From Bryum argenteum (taxonomy: Eukaryota > Streptophyta > Bryopsida > Bryales > Bryaceae), in the NCBI GenBank assembly GCA_037043015.1, contig CM073328.1, forward strand, positions 6,187,409 to 6,251,408: DNA of 64,000 nt. The letters run 5' to 3'. A program made the position numbers and the translations under genes. Each line of letters begins with the position of its first letter. Within the stretch, counting starts at the first letter, position 1. Positions 1 through 11,560 of the stretch are shown here, one piece after another. Under the pieces are notes generated by a model. The model was given only the letters and a program-made list of their open reading frames with translations, made no database searches and was not told the DNA's origin.

Positions 1-845
1 GTTGGTTAATTTTACATTTCAATAGGTTACAGTTGGTAGCTTTTCTACCTCAAAGTGAAAATGCTGAAATTCTCAAATCTTTTATGAGTACTAATACGTT
101 ATGATCTTGCCATTTATTGCTTAAAATTTGACCCACATGGCTTACAATAAGTCTATCACAAGATTGTACGGTTGAGATCAGAATAACTTACCATACATGA
201 CACTTTTAGGCTGGGGTTACAAAGTTCCCACATTGAAATTTGAACCATTAGAGGCACTTTCTTGTCTCGCCTCCTCTAACGACCAAACTTCGTCTCCTCC
301 AGGAGTCCCTCTGTTTTTGCTTGACTATACGGCACGTGGTGGGTGAAAGTAAAAGAAGAAGTCGTTTATTCGCATTAAGGACTGTGGGGGCAGTGAAAAC
401 AGCAAACTTTCTGGGTTCTCACGCTCGATGCTGCGTCGCTGATCCTCGCTGATGATGCGGTAACGTGCAAAATCACGTTAGAATCACGAGGGAGTAAGAT
501 CCATCGTGATTCCCTGCGCAGGATATTCCCATCAGACCATCAGCCAGCAGACCGAATCAAACGTTTCATTGCCCACCCACAACAACCGCCGCAACAACAA
601 CATCAAACTTTACTTACCATCCCGAGGCTTCCAACAAAAAGGCATCCTCATCTGACAGGTTGCCAGACAGACAGATCATTCAGTTGCCGGCTTCTCTCTC
701 TCCGGCCGGACCCACAACAACCCCTGCTTGCTACTATTTCAATGCTGCGATCCGTCACCGCTTGTTTCAGTTTGAACAACTTTGGAGGTGTTGGACTTGC
801 GTGAGGGATGTGGGTCGAGGGCCAGGGTTTTACGAGAGAGATTTC
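1..845. other. 5' flank of the PP7-like gene
   Basis: No gene is recognisable here. The stretch at about 570-606 is rich in CAA and CCG triplets, as in many plant 5' leaders, and probably belongs to the promoter or 5' UTR of the phosphatase gene that starts at 846. The frame that leads into that gene stays open from 660 but contains no ATG before 846. Confidence 0.4.
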
Positions 846-3792
846 ATGGACGCGCGACGCGTCACTCGATACTCGGTCCAGCAACAGCAGCAGCAACAAC
901 AACAGCAGGAGAAGGAGAAGGTGAATGAGAACGAGGAGGCGAGTGGAGCGGACGAGCTGCAAGTGGCGAGTGTGAAGTGGCCGGAAAATGGTGTTATCAC
1001 TTTGGAATGGGTTCGGGAGCTTGGCAAGACGCTTGATTTCGCATCGCGGAATCTGCTTCCCACTCAGCTTCCCCTTGTGCTCCCTGTCCCCGTGATCGAC
1101 TCGCTCTTGCTCGCAGCTCACAAGGTTAGTCATCCGCATTCGCTCCTGCTCGGAATTAGGGTTTACAGACTGCAATCTCGTTTCGTTTTTTTTCCCCCCC
1201 GAGGGTGAGATGCGATTCTCGCATGAATTTAGGGTTTTTATGGCGAATTTTTTTTCTGCAATCACATGTTTGAAGCTTAAGATTATACCTTCATCGCCAG
1301 TTCCGTGTTTGGTTCTTCAAATCAAGTTCGTTTCTTAAGAAATCTTTAAGCATTGTCTACTTGAAGAAGCTTCAGATGATCATTTCTACTTCCGACAAAA
1401 CGCTCGTCATCGGTTACAAATCGAGGGGTTTATATTTCGTAAAAATGAAGCTCGTTTGGAGTTTCAAATGAGATAGTTTCGTCTTTCGACGGTTGCAAAT
1501 TGAGATCTGTCGTCGATTACGATTCTCCAGTCGATTTAGGGTTGCGTAACATGTTTTCAAGCAACTAAAACTGACATGTTAAAAGCGTTCAACATTGAAT
1601 CAATTCTGCTAAATTGTTTGTCTCGTGAGAAATCTTTGATCAAGTTAGCGCATCGTCTACTTCTGATGCTTTAAAAGAGACGCACGTCATCTGGTGCAGA
1701 TTGCAAGATCATCTTTCATCAGAAAGCGGGCTAATCTGTACTTTTGATTGAGCCAGTTTCGTTGTTCGAGGGTTTGTAGATTGTTTCAGCATAGAGTTGC
1801 ATATCAGCCTGCAATCACATGTTCGGAGCTCAAGAACAAGCCTTCTTCATCATTTCCGTGTGTGTAGCTTCAAATCAATTTCGCCAATGGTTGGAGCAAT
1901 CGAGCTCCTCGTGATACTTTAGAACAAGCACTGCCCATTGATCTTCTAGCTTGTATATCTCGATTACGAACTCTGTTAGGTTATATAGTTCTGTTTATGA
2001 ATCTCTTTACAGACTGGTTTGATTAGTCGGTACCTGCACATTCGATCAAGTGGGAAGTTCCTTTTTTTCTCGATTTGAGTTTTGGCTGTGGTTTGTTGCA
2101 GTTGCTGCATCGGGAGCCGAATTGCGTGGAAGTACCAGTGGAGCCATCATGCACAGCAGTACTTGTAGGCGACGTCCACGGCCAGTTTCACGACGTCTTA
2201 AACCTCCTCGAAATCGCAGGCCCACCTTGCGCTACACAACTCTACGTCTTCAATGGTGATTACGTCGACCGAGGAGCATGGGGCTTCGAAACCTACTTTT
2301 ATCTCCTTGCTTGGAAGGTACCCGCATCCTCACTCTCATCCCCATCAGGCTCTTAAACCTCAGTCATTTCGGACAGTTTTTTTCCCCTAGTGTAGCATCA
2401 TGCTCATGCAACAAGGTTTTTAAGCATCATTTTTGGATTTTTCCTGCAGTTGTATCTTCCCCACCGCGTGTTCTTGCTTCGGGGCAACCACGAGACGAAG
2501 TTCTGCACGAGCGCATACGGATTCGAGCAAGAGGTTATGTCAAAGTTCGGCGACAGGGCGAAGCATCTCTACCGAAAGCTGCTCGGCTGCTTCGAAGGCC
2601 ACCCACTCGCAGCTCGAGTAGCAGGGTGTGTGTACATGGCGCATGGCGGTCTCTTCCGGCAAGTGGAGAAAGAGGCACCGAAGAAAACCAAAGGCAAAAG
2701 CTACAGGTGACAGAGAATTCAACAACAGATATATCCTTCTCGTTATAAATGATCCATGATGTGTGATTGGGTAAACTGAATGATGCGCTGATTTTGGGGG
2801 GTACTATTCGTAACAGAGGTATTTTCATGCTTGCTTGTCTGAACAACAACATCGTCAATGCTGGCGACAGGCGCTTGCTGTCGGGGCGAAACGCCGAACG
2901 GCCACTAAAGCTCGGCACTCTCGATGATCTTGCGAAAGCTCGAAGGATGGTTCTGGATCCTTCTGGATTCGGCACCAATGTCATCCCTGGCGATGTCCTC
3001 TGGTCCGATCCGTCACCTGAAAATGGACTCTCGCATAACGATTCTCGTGGCATCGGACTTCTCTTTGGCCCTGATTGTACCCAAGAGTTCATGGAGAAGC
3101 ACAAACTCAAGGTAAGTAAACTCATGGCCGCCCTGTTCAATCTCTCCATAGCGTTTCTTATCAATAAAAGTGCCCGTTTCTGATGTTGTGTTGTGTGAGC
3201 AGTTGATTGTGAGGTCGCATGAAGGTCCTGATGCGAGAGACAAGAGACCGGAGATGGAAGCTATGAACAGGGGCTACACTGTGGATCATGTCGTCAAGGC
3301 TGGCAAGCTTATCACTTTGTTCAGCGCTCCTGATTATCCTCAATTTCAGGTATGTCAAAGTTTGTATTAGCGGATACTTCAATGCAGATTTTTATTGTTA
3401 TACTGCATCGGCAATTGACTGATTCACTCCTTTCTGGTTGATCGTCAGGCTTCGGATGATCGTTACAACAATAAAGGTGCATACATAGTATTGAAGGCAC
3501 CCGATTTTTCCGTGCCTCATTTTTTTGAGTTTGAAGCTGTTCACCCTCGTCCGAAGGTACAAACTCCCACCACTTGCATTCCATGCCAATAACACAGTTC
3601 TCTTCAAGCAATTCAAATTCTCTCTGAAAGCCTGTTGAAGCAATTTTGTTCTGATTGTTGTTGTTGTTGTTTTGGCAGGTATCTCCGTATTATGATTTTG
3701 TGAACTCGATCGATTCAGATGAAGAGCTAGACCTAGGAACAGGCTCAGGGTCAGAAGGTTCAGCAGGCAGTGGCAGTGATAGAGAGTCATAA
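846..3792 (+). CDS. PP7: PP7-like serine/threonine protein phosphatase, 7 exons
   Basis: Proposed exons are 846-1124, 2102-2317, 2450-2706, 2871-3111, 3203-3349, 3449-3556 and 3679-3792, giving about 453 residues; every junction is GT-AG and keeps frame. Metallophosphatase motifs appear in order: GDVHGQ (about residue 116), GDYVDRG (145), RGNHE (176), an AHGG motif and RSHEGPD. These bind the two active-site metals and phosphate. The long insert with LGTLDDLAKARR and PGDVLWSDP, and the RGIGLLFGPDC segment, resemble plant PP7, a nuclear phosphatase implicated in Arabidopsis in cryptochrome and heat signalling (family knowledge). Residues 12-21 are a poly-Gln run, and the C-terminus is Ser/Gly/acidic. 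The start is the first ATG in the open frame. Exon 4 could instead begin at 2817, adding 18 residues in frame; homologues favour 2871. Function is inferred from motifs only. Confidence 0.9.
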
Positions 3793-3813
3793 CACTAGGA
3801 AAAACGCAAAAAC

Positions 3814-3819
3814 AATAAA
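3814..3819 (+). terminator. Polyadenylation signal of the PP7-like gene
   Basis: An AATAAA hexamer lies 22 bases after the phosphatase stop codon. The neighbouring H1-like gene on the opposite strand stops at 3967, so the two genes converge with only about 175 bases between stop codons and their 3' UTRs may overlap. Confidence 0.45.
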
Positions 3820-3966
3820 ATCATGATCCTCGTTTGTTTTCCTCTTCAAAATGATTCATCAATACAACAATAGTCACATTCCTTAAGATCCCAGTCGCAC
3901 TTTTTCAATACAAAAGTGTCATGTTTGATAAAAACCATAAAAACATACGAATCGTTTTTGTATCGA

Positions 3967-4737
3967 TCAACGTCGTCGTCGTCGTCGAGATGAGCCACGA
4001 GAAGCAGAAAGAGACGAAACAGAAGGAGCAACAGAGCTCGACAACTCCCCACCGCTACTCTTCACTTCATCGACATTCTCCGCTTCTTCCACAACCACGT
4101 CCTTCGCTTTCTCCTCAACAGGAACCACGGGCTCGCGCGGTACGCTTCGTTTGGTACTCCGGGTACTCCTGGAGTAACTAGTAGTGTAGCTTCTGGAGTC
4201 ATCATCATCGGAGCAATCATCATCGTCATCGTCCGAGGTTCGACTAGTAGCAGAGCGATAAGAACTTGCCGAACCAGCAGCAGTAGCACCAGCAGTGGTC
4301 TCCGAAACCGGCTCAGGTTGTTGTTGTTGTTGTTGTTTCCGTTTCACAACTTTGGGTGCATTGAAGCGATACCTGTAACCATGCTTGTAAATCACTTTGC
4401 CTCGTTGGGCGAGTCGTTCCAGTGCTTTCGTGAGTAGCTCATTGCTGGCTTGGTCGAACCTGCCTTTGTACTTCCGCAGCATTGTGCGTCGAATCTCAGG
4501 AAGAGAGACTCCTCTTCTCTCGTTTCGGAGTGTGAGGACTGCGTCCTGCAGCAACTCGAAGTAGCTTGGTGGGGAGCCTCCGATGGGAGCTTCGGGGATG
4601 ATGGGTGCTTTCTTTCGTTGTCGGCGATGCGTTGGTCGTGATCTTCGTGATGGTGTTCGTCGTGTTGCTGTTGTGTGTCGTCGGGGTGCGCTCCGTCTTT
4701 GTTGTCGCGGCCGCCGAGTTTTGGATCGTGTCCTCAT
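3967..4737 (-). CDS. Arg-rich linker-histone-like protein (candidate protamine precursor)
   Basis: This is a 256-residue intronless frame starting at the ATG at 4737. Residues 1-45 are an extremely Arg-rich tail with almost no acidic residue. Residues about 55-127 form an H1/H5 winged-helix domain beginning PPSYFELLQDAV and ending RGKVIYKHGYRYRFN. A Q6 run follows (135-140), then an acidic patch D6-CS-D4 (169-180), a Ser/Arg/Tyr segment, and a C-terminus ending in six Arg. Ordinary plant H1 has Lys/Ala/Pro-rich tails, so arginine in place of lysine is notable. Liverwort sperm protamines are known to be cut from male-germ-specific H1 histones, and this architecture would fit such a precursor. 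The frame is open upstream of the ATG, and a TTTTTTACAG sequence just before it (minus strand) looks like a splice acceptor, so a 5' exon is possible. Sperm function is inference. Confidence 0.75.
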   Translation of the reverse strand: MRTRSKTRRPRQQRRSAPRRHTTATRRTPSRRSRPTHRRQRKKAPIIPEAPIGGSPPSYFELLQDAVLTLRNERRGVSLPEIRRTMLRKYKGRFDQASNELLTKALERLAQRGKVIYKHGYRYRFNAPKVVKRKQQQQQQPEPVSETTAGATAAGSASSYRSATSRTSDDDDDDCSDDDDSRSYTTSYSRSTRSTKRSVPREPVVPVEEKAKDVVVEEAENVDEVKSSGGELSSSVAPSVSSLSASRGSSRRRRRR

Positions 4738-4779
4738 CTTCTTCTTGTGCTCACCTGTAAAAAAGTGCATCATGTTGGT

Positions 4780-5130
4780 ATAGAAGAGAAGAAAAACTCC
4801 AAATTATTTTGATGTTGGGGCGTGAATAGAGTGTTCGTTTGACCTATCCTTGGATGTACGCCCGAAGATCTATCACACCAATGGTGAGACTACTAACTCC
4901 TCTGGGGTGAATACTATGCTAGTTTGTGTCTACCCATTAGTTCCTTAGAGATACCCGACACGATATCCCTAAAGGGCTTTGAGGTACTCATACAACGAGG
5001 TCCAAGAACCCCCACCATAGTTGGATGGACTATGGTGGTGAGCACCATGCCGGCATGGGGAGTAGAAAGCACGACCTCCTCATTGGGGGCTATGAGCTCT
5101 ATCCACTAAGTCAAGGCTTGTGGTGCCTGT
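4780..5130 (-). mobile_element. tRNA-derived SINE, full-length copy
   Basis: Read on the minus strand, the copy starts near 5130 with a tRNA-like head GGCACCACAAGCCTTGAC. It has a box A-like TGACTTAGTGG and, about 30 bases on, a degenerate box B. The body includes ACTATGGTGGGGGTTCTTGG and GTACCTCAAAGCCCTTT, and the 3' end is pyrimidine-rich (TTTTTCTTCTCTTC). The same body recurs at six other places in this window. It lies about 40 bases upstream of the H1-like gene in the same orientation. Confidence 0.75.
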
Positions 5131-5464
5131 GTGTTGGAAAACATCCTTGTTTGTTGCTCTGAGAATTATTTGATGTTAGGCATGTTTGAATTTTAGTGCT
5201 TAGAATGCTTGTGCGGTTTTTGTTTTGAATATTGGTTTTTTGATATGCAAAATGGTGAAGTTGAAAACACAGATAGTATACTTGTAAACAATGAAAGTTG
5301 GTGGATTTTTGAGGAAGAGAGTTAGTTTACACTGTACTAGAGAAGACAACCAATCAGGAAATGTAAAAGAAATTTTAAATGTTAGTGGTTGAAAGCAAAA
5401 TTCTTGTTTGATTGGTGCTCTTCTCCCACTCTAATGTAAATTGACCCTGAGGGAAATTGCTCTG

Positions 5465-5770
5465 GATCATGTAGGAAGTAGCTTAGGTTGTTCGAGATTT
5501 GATATAAAGAAAGCATTATTGCTTGATCATGTAGGAAGTAGCTTAGGTTGTTCGAGATTTGATATAAAGAAAGCATTATTGCTGGTATTTTAAAGACTTA
5601 GCTGAACATGTAGTGAAGGTCTATAAATGTGTGTGTGTGTAGAGGTAATTGTGTAGGAAGTAGCTTAGGCTGTTCGAGATTTGATATAAAGAAAACATTA
5701 TTGTTGGTATTTTAAGACTCCATGGAACATGTAGTGAAGGTCTATGAATGTGTTTGTGTAGAGGTAATTG
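5465..5770. repeat. Tandem repeat with a 60-bp unit and a longer third copy
   Basis: Two adjacent 60-bp units (about 5465-5524 and 5525-5584) are identical in nearly every base (core GTAGGAAGTAGCTTAGG). A third, diverged copy starts near 5652. Copies two and three share a further downstream part (ACATGTAGTGAAGGTCTAT and a GT-rich run), so a second duplication step of about 125 bp is visible. Confidence 0.9.
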
Positions 5771-7595
5771 TGACGTTCACGTTTATATCCGACGCCATGG
5801 TTCTTTGGATTTTTCCAAGTAAAGGTAAAGTGACATTCAATGTTCAATATTGTGATCCATTATGAATTTGTTGAGATGTACTCAAATGTGACGTTCACGA
5901 TTGAATCCAAAACGTGTAAATTGGTTTTGGCTGATGAGGTTTCTGACTTTTTATCTAATGTTATAATAGCTCATGAATTTTTTGTACTTAATGAGACACT
6001 TAATGTGCCATTCAAGTTTGTATCCGGTGTTAAACGTGACATTCATTTATGAGTTTTAAGATATTGTCAAAAGTGAAATTGAAGTTTGAGTCCAACTCTA
6101 TGAATGCTTATGAATGTGTTAGGGTACAAATAAATTTCACATTCAAGTTCAACAAATGCTTGTGCTTGACAAACCATGAATTTAGCATTTTGGATACCTT
6201 GAGTTTCGCTTGATTAGTTTAGCAAGGCACTCTGCAAGAAACTTTTGAGTTGCTAGTTTCTTGGTCTCTTCAACTTAATTCATGTTCTCAAATTACAAAA
6301 GTCTTTGTCAAGGTGGTGCATTCTTTGTGCTCTTGCAGTTGATTTTGTTGAACTTTTTGTTTCATTGGAGCCATCGAGTTTGTGAATTTTTAATAGCACA
6401 ATTTTTTACTCATACAATACTACACTTGTTTGGTATACTCAAAGATATATGTTTTCTTTGTGGTGTTATTGTGCTTGCCTCTGTTGTTATGGAGTTAAAA
6501 GAGTTGTGATGAATAATGTGAAAAGTTTACCATGTTGAAATCAATGAATTGTAATGCAAAATATTTGAACTTGTCGGTTGGAAATTGAGGCTTCAACTTT
6601 TCATATCTTGGAGGGTGTTTTGAAGAGTTGAATACTATCATTTGCATTTGAACCATGGTTGGGATATGGAGAGAGAAGCCCTGTCATGATTATTTTTTTG
6701 AACTTTGTCAAGAATAAGCCTAATTGTTAAATTGCTATTTCCCACATACATCATTATTGGTTTAATACTTATTACAAATGTTCTACTATAAGAAGTATTT
6801 TGTGTAATAAGACGCCTATATTTTATAATAGATTATTTATTGTGCTTAAAATAGAATGCTTAATGATAGCATTGGACCACCCTAGGTTTATTCAAGCAAG
6901 AGGTACATTATAGCTTTCAACTTCAAATTTCTATTTGTTTATAATGTACATATTGAGTGTACAGTTTTAGGTACACATATCATTTCAAGTTCCTAAATTC
7001 AAAACTAATTTAAGATATATCCAAAATTGAATAGAAAATTTGGTTATACTCCTATATATTTAGCACAATTTATAGAATTGTTCTCCTTTGCCAATTCCTA
7101 TTGATGCCAATGTGTAATTTGTGGGGTCTTTGAGCATCATATCATATATTTCTATTTCTATATATTTGTGTTCTTCATTGTTTTGTGATGATGTTCATTG
7201 GGAGGGCAATCTTCTACACATTGAAACATTGGTATGTCTTGTCAAGTCTTGTTGTAAAATGGATATTCTTGAACTGACCAAAGAAGTGGTTGTATGTTTG
7301 ATTTATGATTTGTCAATCTTTTGATGGGCATTGTTGAATATTTACATTGTTTTCAAATTTTGGTTAAAGATTTCGTCACCTTTAGGTTTTTTGTTATGTA
7401 CATTATGCTAAAAAATGATCTCACTAGCAAACTCCCACTAATATGTTGTATACATCATAAAATCCCATCAAAATCTTTTATGCATGAATTGATGAAAACT
7501 AGGTGGAGTGTGAAACAATGTTTTTATATATTAATTTTAAGTCTTTTATTAATAACTATGTGAGGAAAATTAAGTTGATGCACAATCAAAGAGGT
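5771..7595. other. AT-rich intergenic DNA
   Basis: No coding frame, RNA gene or clear repeat was recognised. The phrase GTGACGTTCACG with variants recurs between 5770 and 6050, which suggests decayed local duplication. Confidence 0.5.
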
Positions 7596-7763
7596 TTATG
7601 CCATTACTGCATTACATAATGGTTTCATTTCCTTGACGAAGTTCCCACTGAAATGCCTCTTCGCGTGTGGATCGTTCAACTCCTCAATTTTACGTCTAAT
7701 CTTACGCTTCAATGCGGCCTCTCTTTCTTCAGCACCCTCTTGCGCGTAGCGGAGGAGACGCAT
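7596..7763 (-). CDS. 55-codon ORF, highly charged, unknown
   Basis: A short frame from ATG at 7763 to TAA encodes MRLLRYAQEG..., with an alternating acid/base stretch (EEREAALKRKIRRKIEEL) that would form an amphipathic helix. Local GC is higher than in the surrounding AT-rich DNA, which is why it stands out. It may be one exon of a larger gene, a relic or chance. I do not recognise the family. Confidence 0.25.
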   Translation of the reverse strand: MRLLRYAQEGAEEREAALKRKIRRKIEELNDPHAKRHFSGNFVKEMKPLCNAVMA

Positions 7764-9305
7764 CGTGACAAACAAGTGATAAAAAATGATATGCGCAAGA
7801 AGATACTTAAGTGCCTCAAACTGAAATGCTCTAAAGAACCCAGATCCACAACGTATTTATACCAATGGATACATATGGCCAAGCTTATATCACACTTAGG
7901 AAGTCAACACATTAAATGAGAAGTTGTTGGCCCGCGCACATGGGGCTGAAACAGGGCTGAGGGAGGGTCGTGAGCCTTCTCCGCGGTTGACGGGAAACCT
8001 AATGCCAGCCAAGGCCAACCCTTAGCCAAGTCGAGCGGCACCTGCCCAACGCTCCACCAACCTTTCTAAACCACAAAAACCAAAAGTGACCCCTTAACTA
8101 CCCCTTAACTACACTTACCTCCACCTTCTTGACCCCACCTCTTCCCTTATCTTTTCTTCATTATTTTCCCCATCCCTTTATAATTTCCCATCAAACTACC
8201 AACTCTTAATCCTTATCCACCACAACCAATTATTTTCAAAAATCATATCTCTCTCCCACTTTCCTTCTATTTTGAGTAAATCATGACATACAGATGCAAG
8301 TTTCATATGTTTTTATTTTATGATTTCATCATTTTTATAGGGTCCTTATTCTCTTGTGCAAGTATTAAAATCATGTCATTCCTCTTCAGATCTATTTTTC
8401 TCTTATTTTCAGAGTCCCACTAGTTCAAAATACTTGCAAGTAATATTTCCGGTACTCCTATGATTTTTTCATGATTATATAATTTTTATTAGATTTTTAT
8501 TGGCTATTCCAAGATTTTAAAATATTTTTTCTCACTTCTTATCTAGATTTTCACTATTATTCAGAAGTTCCGGTGACTTCAACCACTCTAAAGCGATTTG
8601 AGAAAAATAGCTCCGATCTTCCAATAAATTTTTTTGATTATTCCAAAAAATTTATAGGGTTCTAATTGGCAATTATAGACCTTAAAACCACCTCGAGTGG
8701 CATGAAATCATTATGTAATAGGATGGAAAAGGTCTTTAGGTTAAGAAAGGTTAAAAACTTAATAAATAACCATTTCTACCAATACCCCTTCTTGGTATAC
8801 AAACGTGATATAGTAACTTTTTCATGTTGTGTTAATGAAGGTTGTTTAATACTAGTTCAATGAGATTGATCATATGCTTTTTCTCTTATCTTTTTGCATG
8901 TAATAAAAGTTTTAGTTATAAGTTCTATGACATGTTTAAGATTTGTGTATTTTGTAATGTATCCTTTTGGATGTTCTATAAAAGATTCTTTATTTATACA
9001 GATTATCGACTATCTACCTAATTATCTTATATAGGTGGTATGAGGTGGGAAACATTAATATATGCGTTGTGTAATGTGTCAGTATACTTTATAGTCCCCA
9101 ACTTCTTGCTAGTGTGGCTACTTTGTTCTAATTGATGATTTTAAGGAATTTTGATCAACATGGTTCTATTTTGATCATTTCTAATGTGCTTAAATAAGAA
9201 CTCGGGTACATTGTTTATAGAGATATATATTGGTCATTATTTATTCATAGTAATAAAGCTTTAATTTAAACCATGAAAGAGTAAACTTTTCTTGGTACAT
9301 GTAGC
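7764..9305. other. Intergenic DNA
   Basis: Bases 7920-8060 are GC-rich without a convincing frame, and 8060-8260 is C/T/A-rich with few G on the plus strand. The rest is AT-rich. Nothing else is recognisable. Confidence 0.4.
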
Positions 9306-9309
9306 CTAC

Positions 9310-9525
9310 TATTTGAACATATTTTGGTGTAGAGGCCTTCAACTTCGACATTCACCACAATCCCAAATAACTCATCCGACAGGTTCAACCAAAATGCTAT
9401 GCTCACACACAAGAATACCCTTCTCCAAAATAGCTTCGCGAGCCTACTGGTCAGATTGATACGTTTATTGCACAAGATTCTTGCGGCAGAAATAACGCTT
9501 CCCGCTCCCCGCACAACATAGGGAT
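9310..9525 (-). pseudogene. Possible decayed MATE-transporter exon
   Basis: The minus strand carries an open stretch whose pattern, SVISAARI...N...RLAK followed by a hydrophobic segment and ELFGIVVNVEVEGLYTKI, loosely follows the MATE-family segment after the conserved STRVSNELGAGN motif. The key motif is altered, there is no ATG, and no flanking exons were found. This is weak similarity judged by eye. Confidence 0.2.
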
Positions 9526-9529
9526 TAAA

Positions 9530-11083
9530 ATGCTTTTAAAAAAAACATAAAATAGTAAAAGATCCAACATGCTAAATGATAAGAATAATAAGAAATGGCA
9601 ACCTTTTGTAAAACCTTGGGTGTAACGTTACTTTTTTATCTTTCTTCTACAAGTTTGAAATGATTTTGAGATAAAAGTAGAATAACTTACAATTTTAGTA
9701 TCTTTCTCACTTTTAAGTTGATATAAATTATTATTTTTGTATTTATATGCTATTATAAAAGTTAGAATTTTAAACCAAACATATTCTTGAAGTGCTCTCA
9801 TGCTTAATTTTACCTCTTACAATATAAGATCAATGAGCTTCCTTATAAGACAATAGGATTTTGAAGTCCTTATGATACTCCAAGAAATATGCTAAAAGTA
9901 ATTTTTAAACCAGTCAATTTAATTTTATACTTACTTTAGTATAGTAAAGTTCTTTCTACTACAAGTTTTATGTGTTGTTTCTTCTCCAAGAAAATTTTAT
10001 ATGAAAGGGTGCTTATAAACCAACTAGAATAAACAAAATGCCCTGATAGGGGTAATTAACCAAGAAGAAATTTCTTGCTTACAAATTTCAATATACTTAG
10101 AAGTTAGGAGATTACTGGACTTTTGATGTTTGGTATTACAATGCACCTATGAGCTTCCATTCATTTATTAGTGGGAACTTTATGCGTAATAAGAAATTCT
10201 AAAACATGCTTATGAAAATTATTACCATTTCCAATTTTAAGAGAAAATCTCTACAACAAAATTTATTTGATTATTGAGCACACCCTTAGATCTCTTCACT
10301 TTGAATTTAACATAAAATTGAAAATGATGTGTACCTTCTACCAAATTTATGATGGTATTCACGCCAAAACTAAAAAACTTTCAAAGTACGTCTCTAATGT
10401 CTATGACAATTGTAAAGAAGCCTACCACTTCTAGCTCCAGTATTTAAATTGACATTGAGTGAATATCTCCAGAAATATTTATAAAACTCATTTAAAATTA
10501 TGTTATCTTGGAATTAGAATGATAATCTAAATAAGAATTCACAACTTTCAAAATTCTAAACTTCAAAAACTTTGAACCTTAGTACTTGTATAAACTACAA
10601 ACTCTAAAAAATTTCTATTGATCTATAAGAGATTAGTAGTGATAAAATTTGGTTCTTATAGAAGATCTTTAATCAAGATAGAATATCCACCAGAGGATAT
10701 CGTAGATAGTCAAAATTTGAGTATCATGATTCATTATCTTGCTCCATGTGCTAAAATATGTGGATTTTTCTTGTAGCCCAATGAAAGTCTTCAATTGACT
10801 TTTGTTTCACTAATTCACATTACATCTCTTTAGAAAGTCCATTCTGTATCAAAGTTACCTGCAATTTAATATTTTTGAGTGTGAGGTAAGTACTATGTTT
10901 CTTAAAGCGACAAAGCCAAACTCTTGAGTACTAAGACATAATAAGGAACCTAGACCATCATTATTCATACTTGTAGTACTATAGTCATCTTATGATTACA
11001 AAAATAATCGTAGAGTTGAATTAAAAAATAAATCTATGTTTATTAAAAAATCAATCTATATTTATTTAAAAATAAATCAATAA
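9530..11083. other. AT-rich intergenic DNA
   Basis: No convincing gene, RNA or repeat boundary was seen. Bases 11035-11095 form a short AT-rich set of imperfect repeats (AAATCTATGTTTATT and AATCTATATTTATT). Confidence 0.4.
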
Positions 11084-11560
11084 TTAATTAAAACTAATAT
11101 ACCTTCTTTTTCGAGTTCTTAAATGTGGTCTTTTTGGACTTGCTATTGGCTTTCTAATACTTAAAGGTCTTGATAATGGTTCACGCATGCTCAATGCCCT
11201 TGACATTGGCTTCCGTATACTCATTGCCCTTGACATTGGCTTCCGTATACTCATTGCCCTTGACATTGTGTTTCGAATACTTGCAGCTCTTGATGCCATT
11301 CTTTTGCTACTCAAATTTTGCCATGTGGGCTTTGATACAGAAGATTTTGATATAGATCTTGATTGTGACATAGATCCAGACCTTGACATTGATGTTGGAG
11401 TTGGGGTTGCTCCTAGAGTCGATTCTTGAAAAGTTGATCCCGTAATAGATTTTGATGTGATAGATTTTGACGTCACAGATCCCGTTGTCCCAGAAAATGA
11501 CCTTGATATGGTTGTCATTGATTGGGACGGTAATGATGGTTGCTTGTGACTTGCCCACAT
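11084..11560 (-). CDS. Ser/Arg-rich repeat protein, unknown
   Basis: From the ATG at 11560 the frame encodes 158 residues. The first 85 residues are Ser/Thr-rich with SKSIT repeats. Residues about 89-138 are five copies of a ten-residue unit (consensus MSRAMSIRKP), two of them identical. The C-terminus is basic (HLRTRKRRY). Acidic residues are nearly absent, so the protein is strongly basic with regularly spaced phosphorylatable Ser. It lies 0.6 kb downstream of an Arg-rich H1-like gene on the same strand and could be a separate nuclear basic protein or a tail exon of that gene. The frame is open about 16 codons upstream of the ATG, so it may be an internal or terminal exon. The family is not recognised. 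Confidence 0.45.
   Translation of the reverse strand: MWASHKQPSLPSQSMTTISRSFSGTTGSVTSKSITSKSITGSTFQESTLGATPTPTSMSRSGSMSQSRSISKSSVSKPTWQNLSSKRMASRAASIRNTMSRAMSIRKPMSRAMSIRKPMSRALSMREPLSRPLSIRKPIASPKRPHLRTRKRRYISFN

Noticed and set aside
648..1265. 205-codon minus-strand frame with poly-Leu across PP7 exon 1
   Set aside because: It mirrors the CAG/CAA repeat and coding exon on the other strand and has no family pattern.
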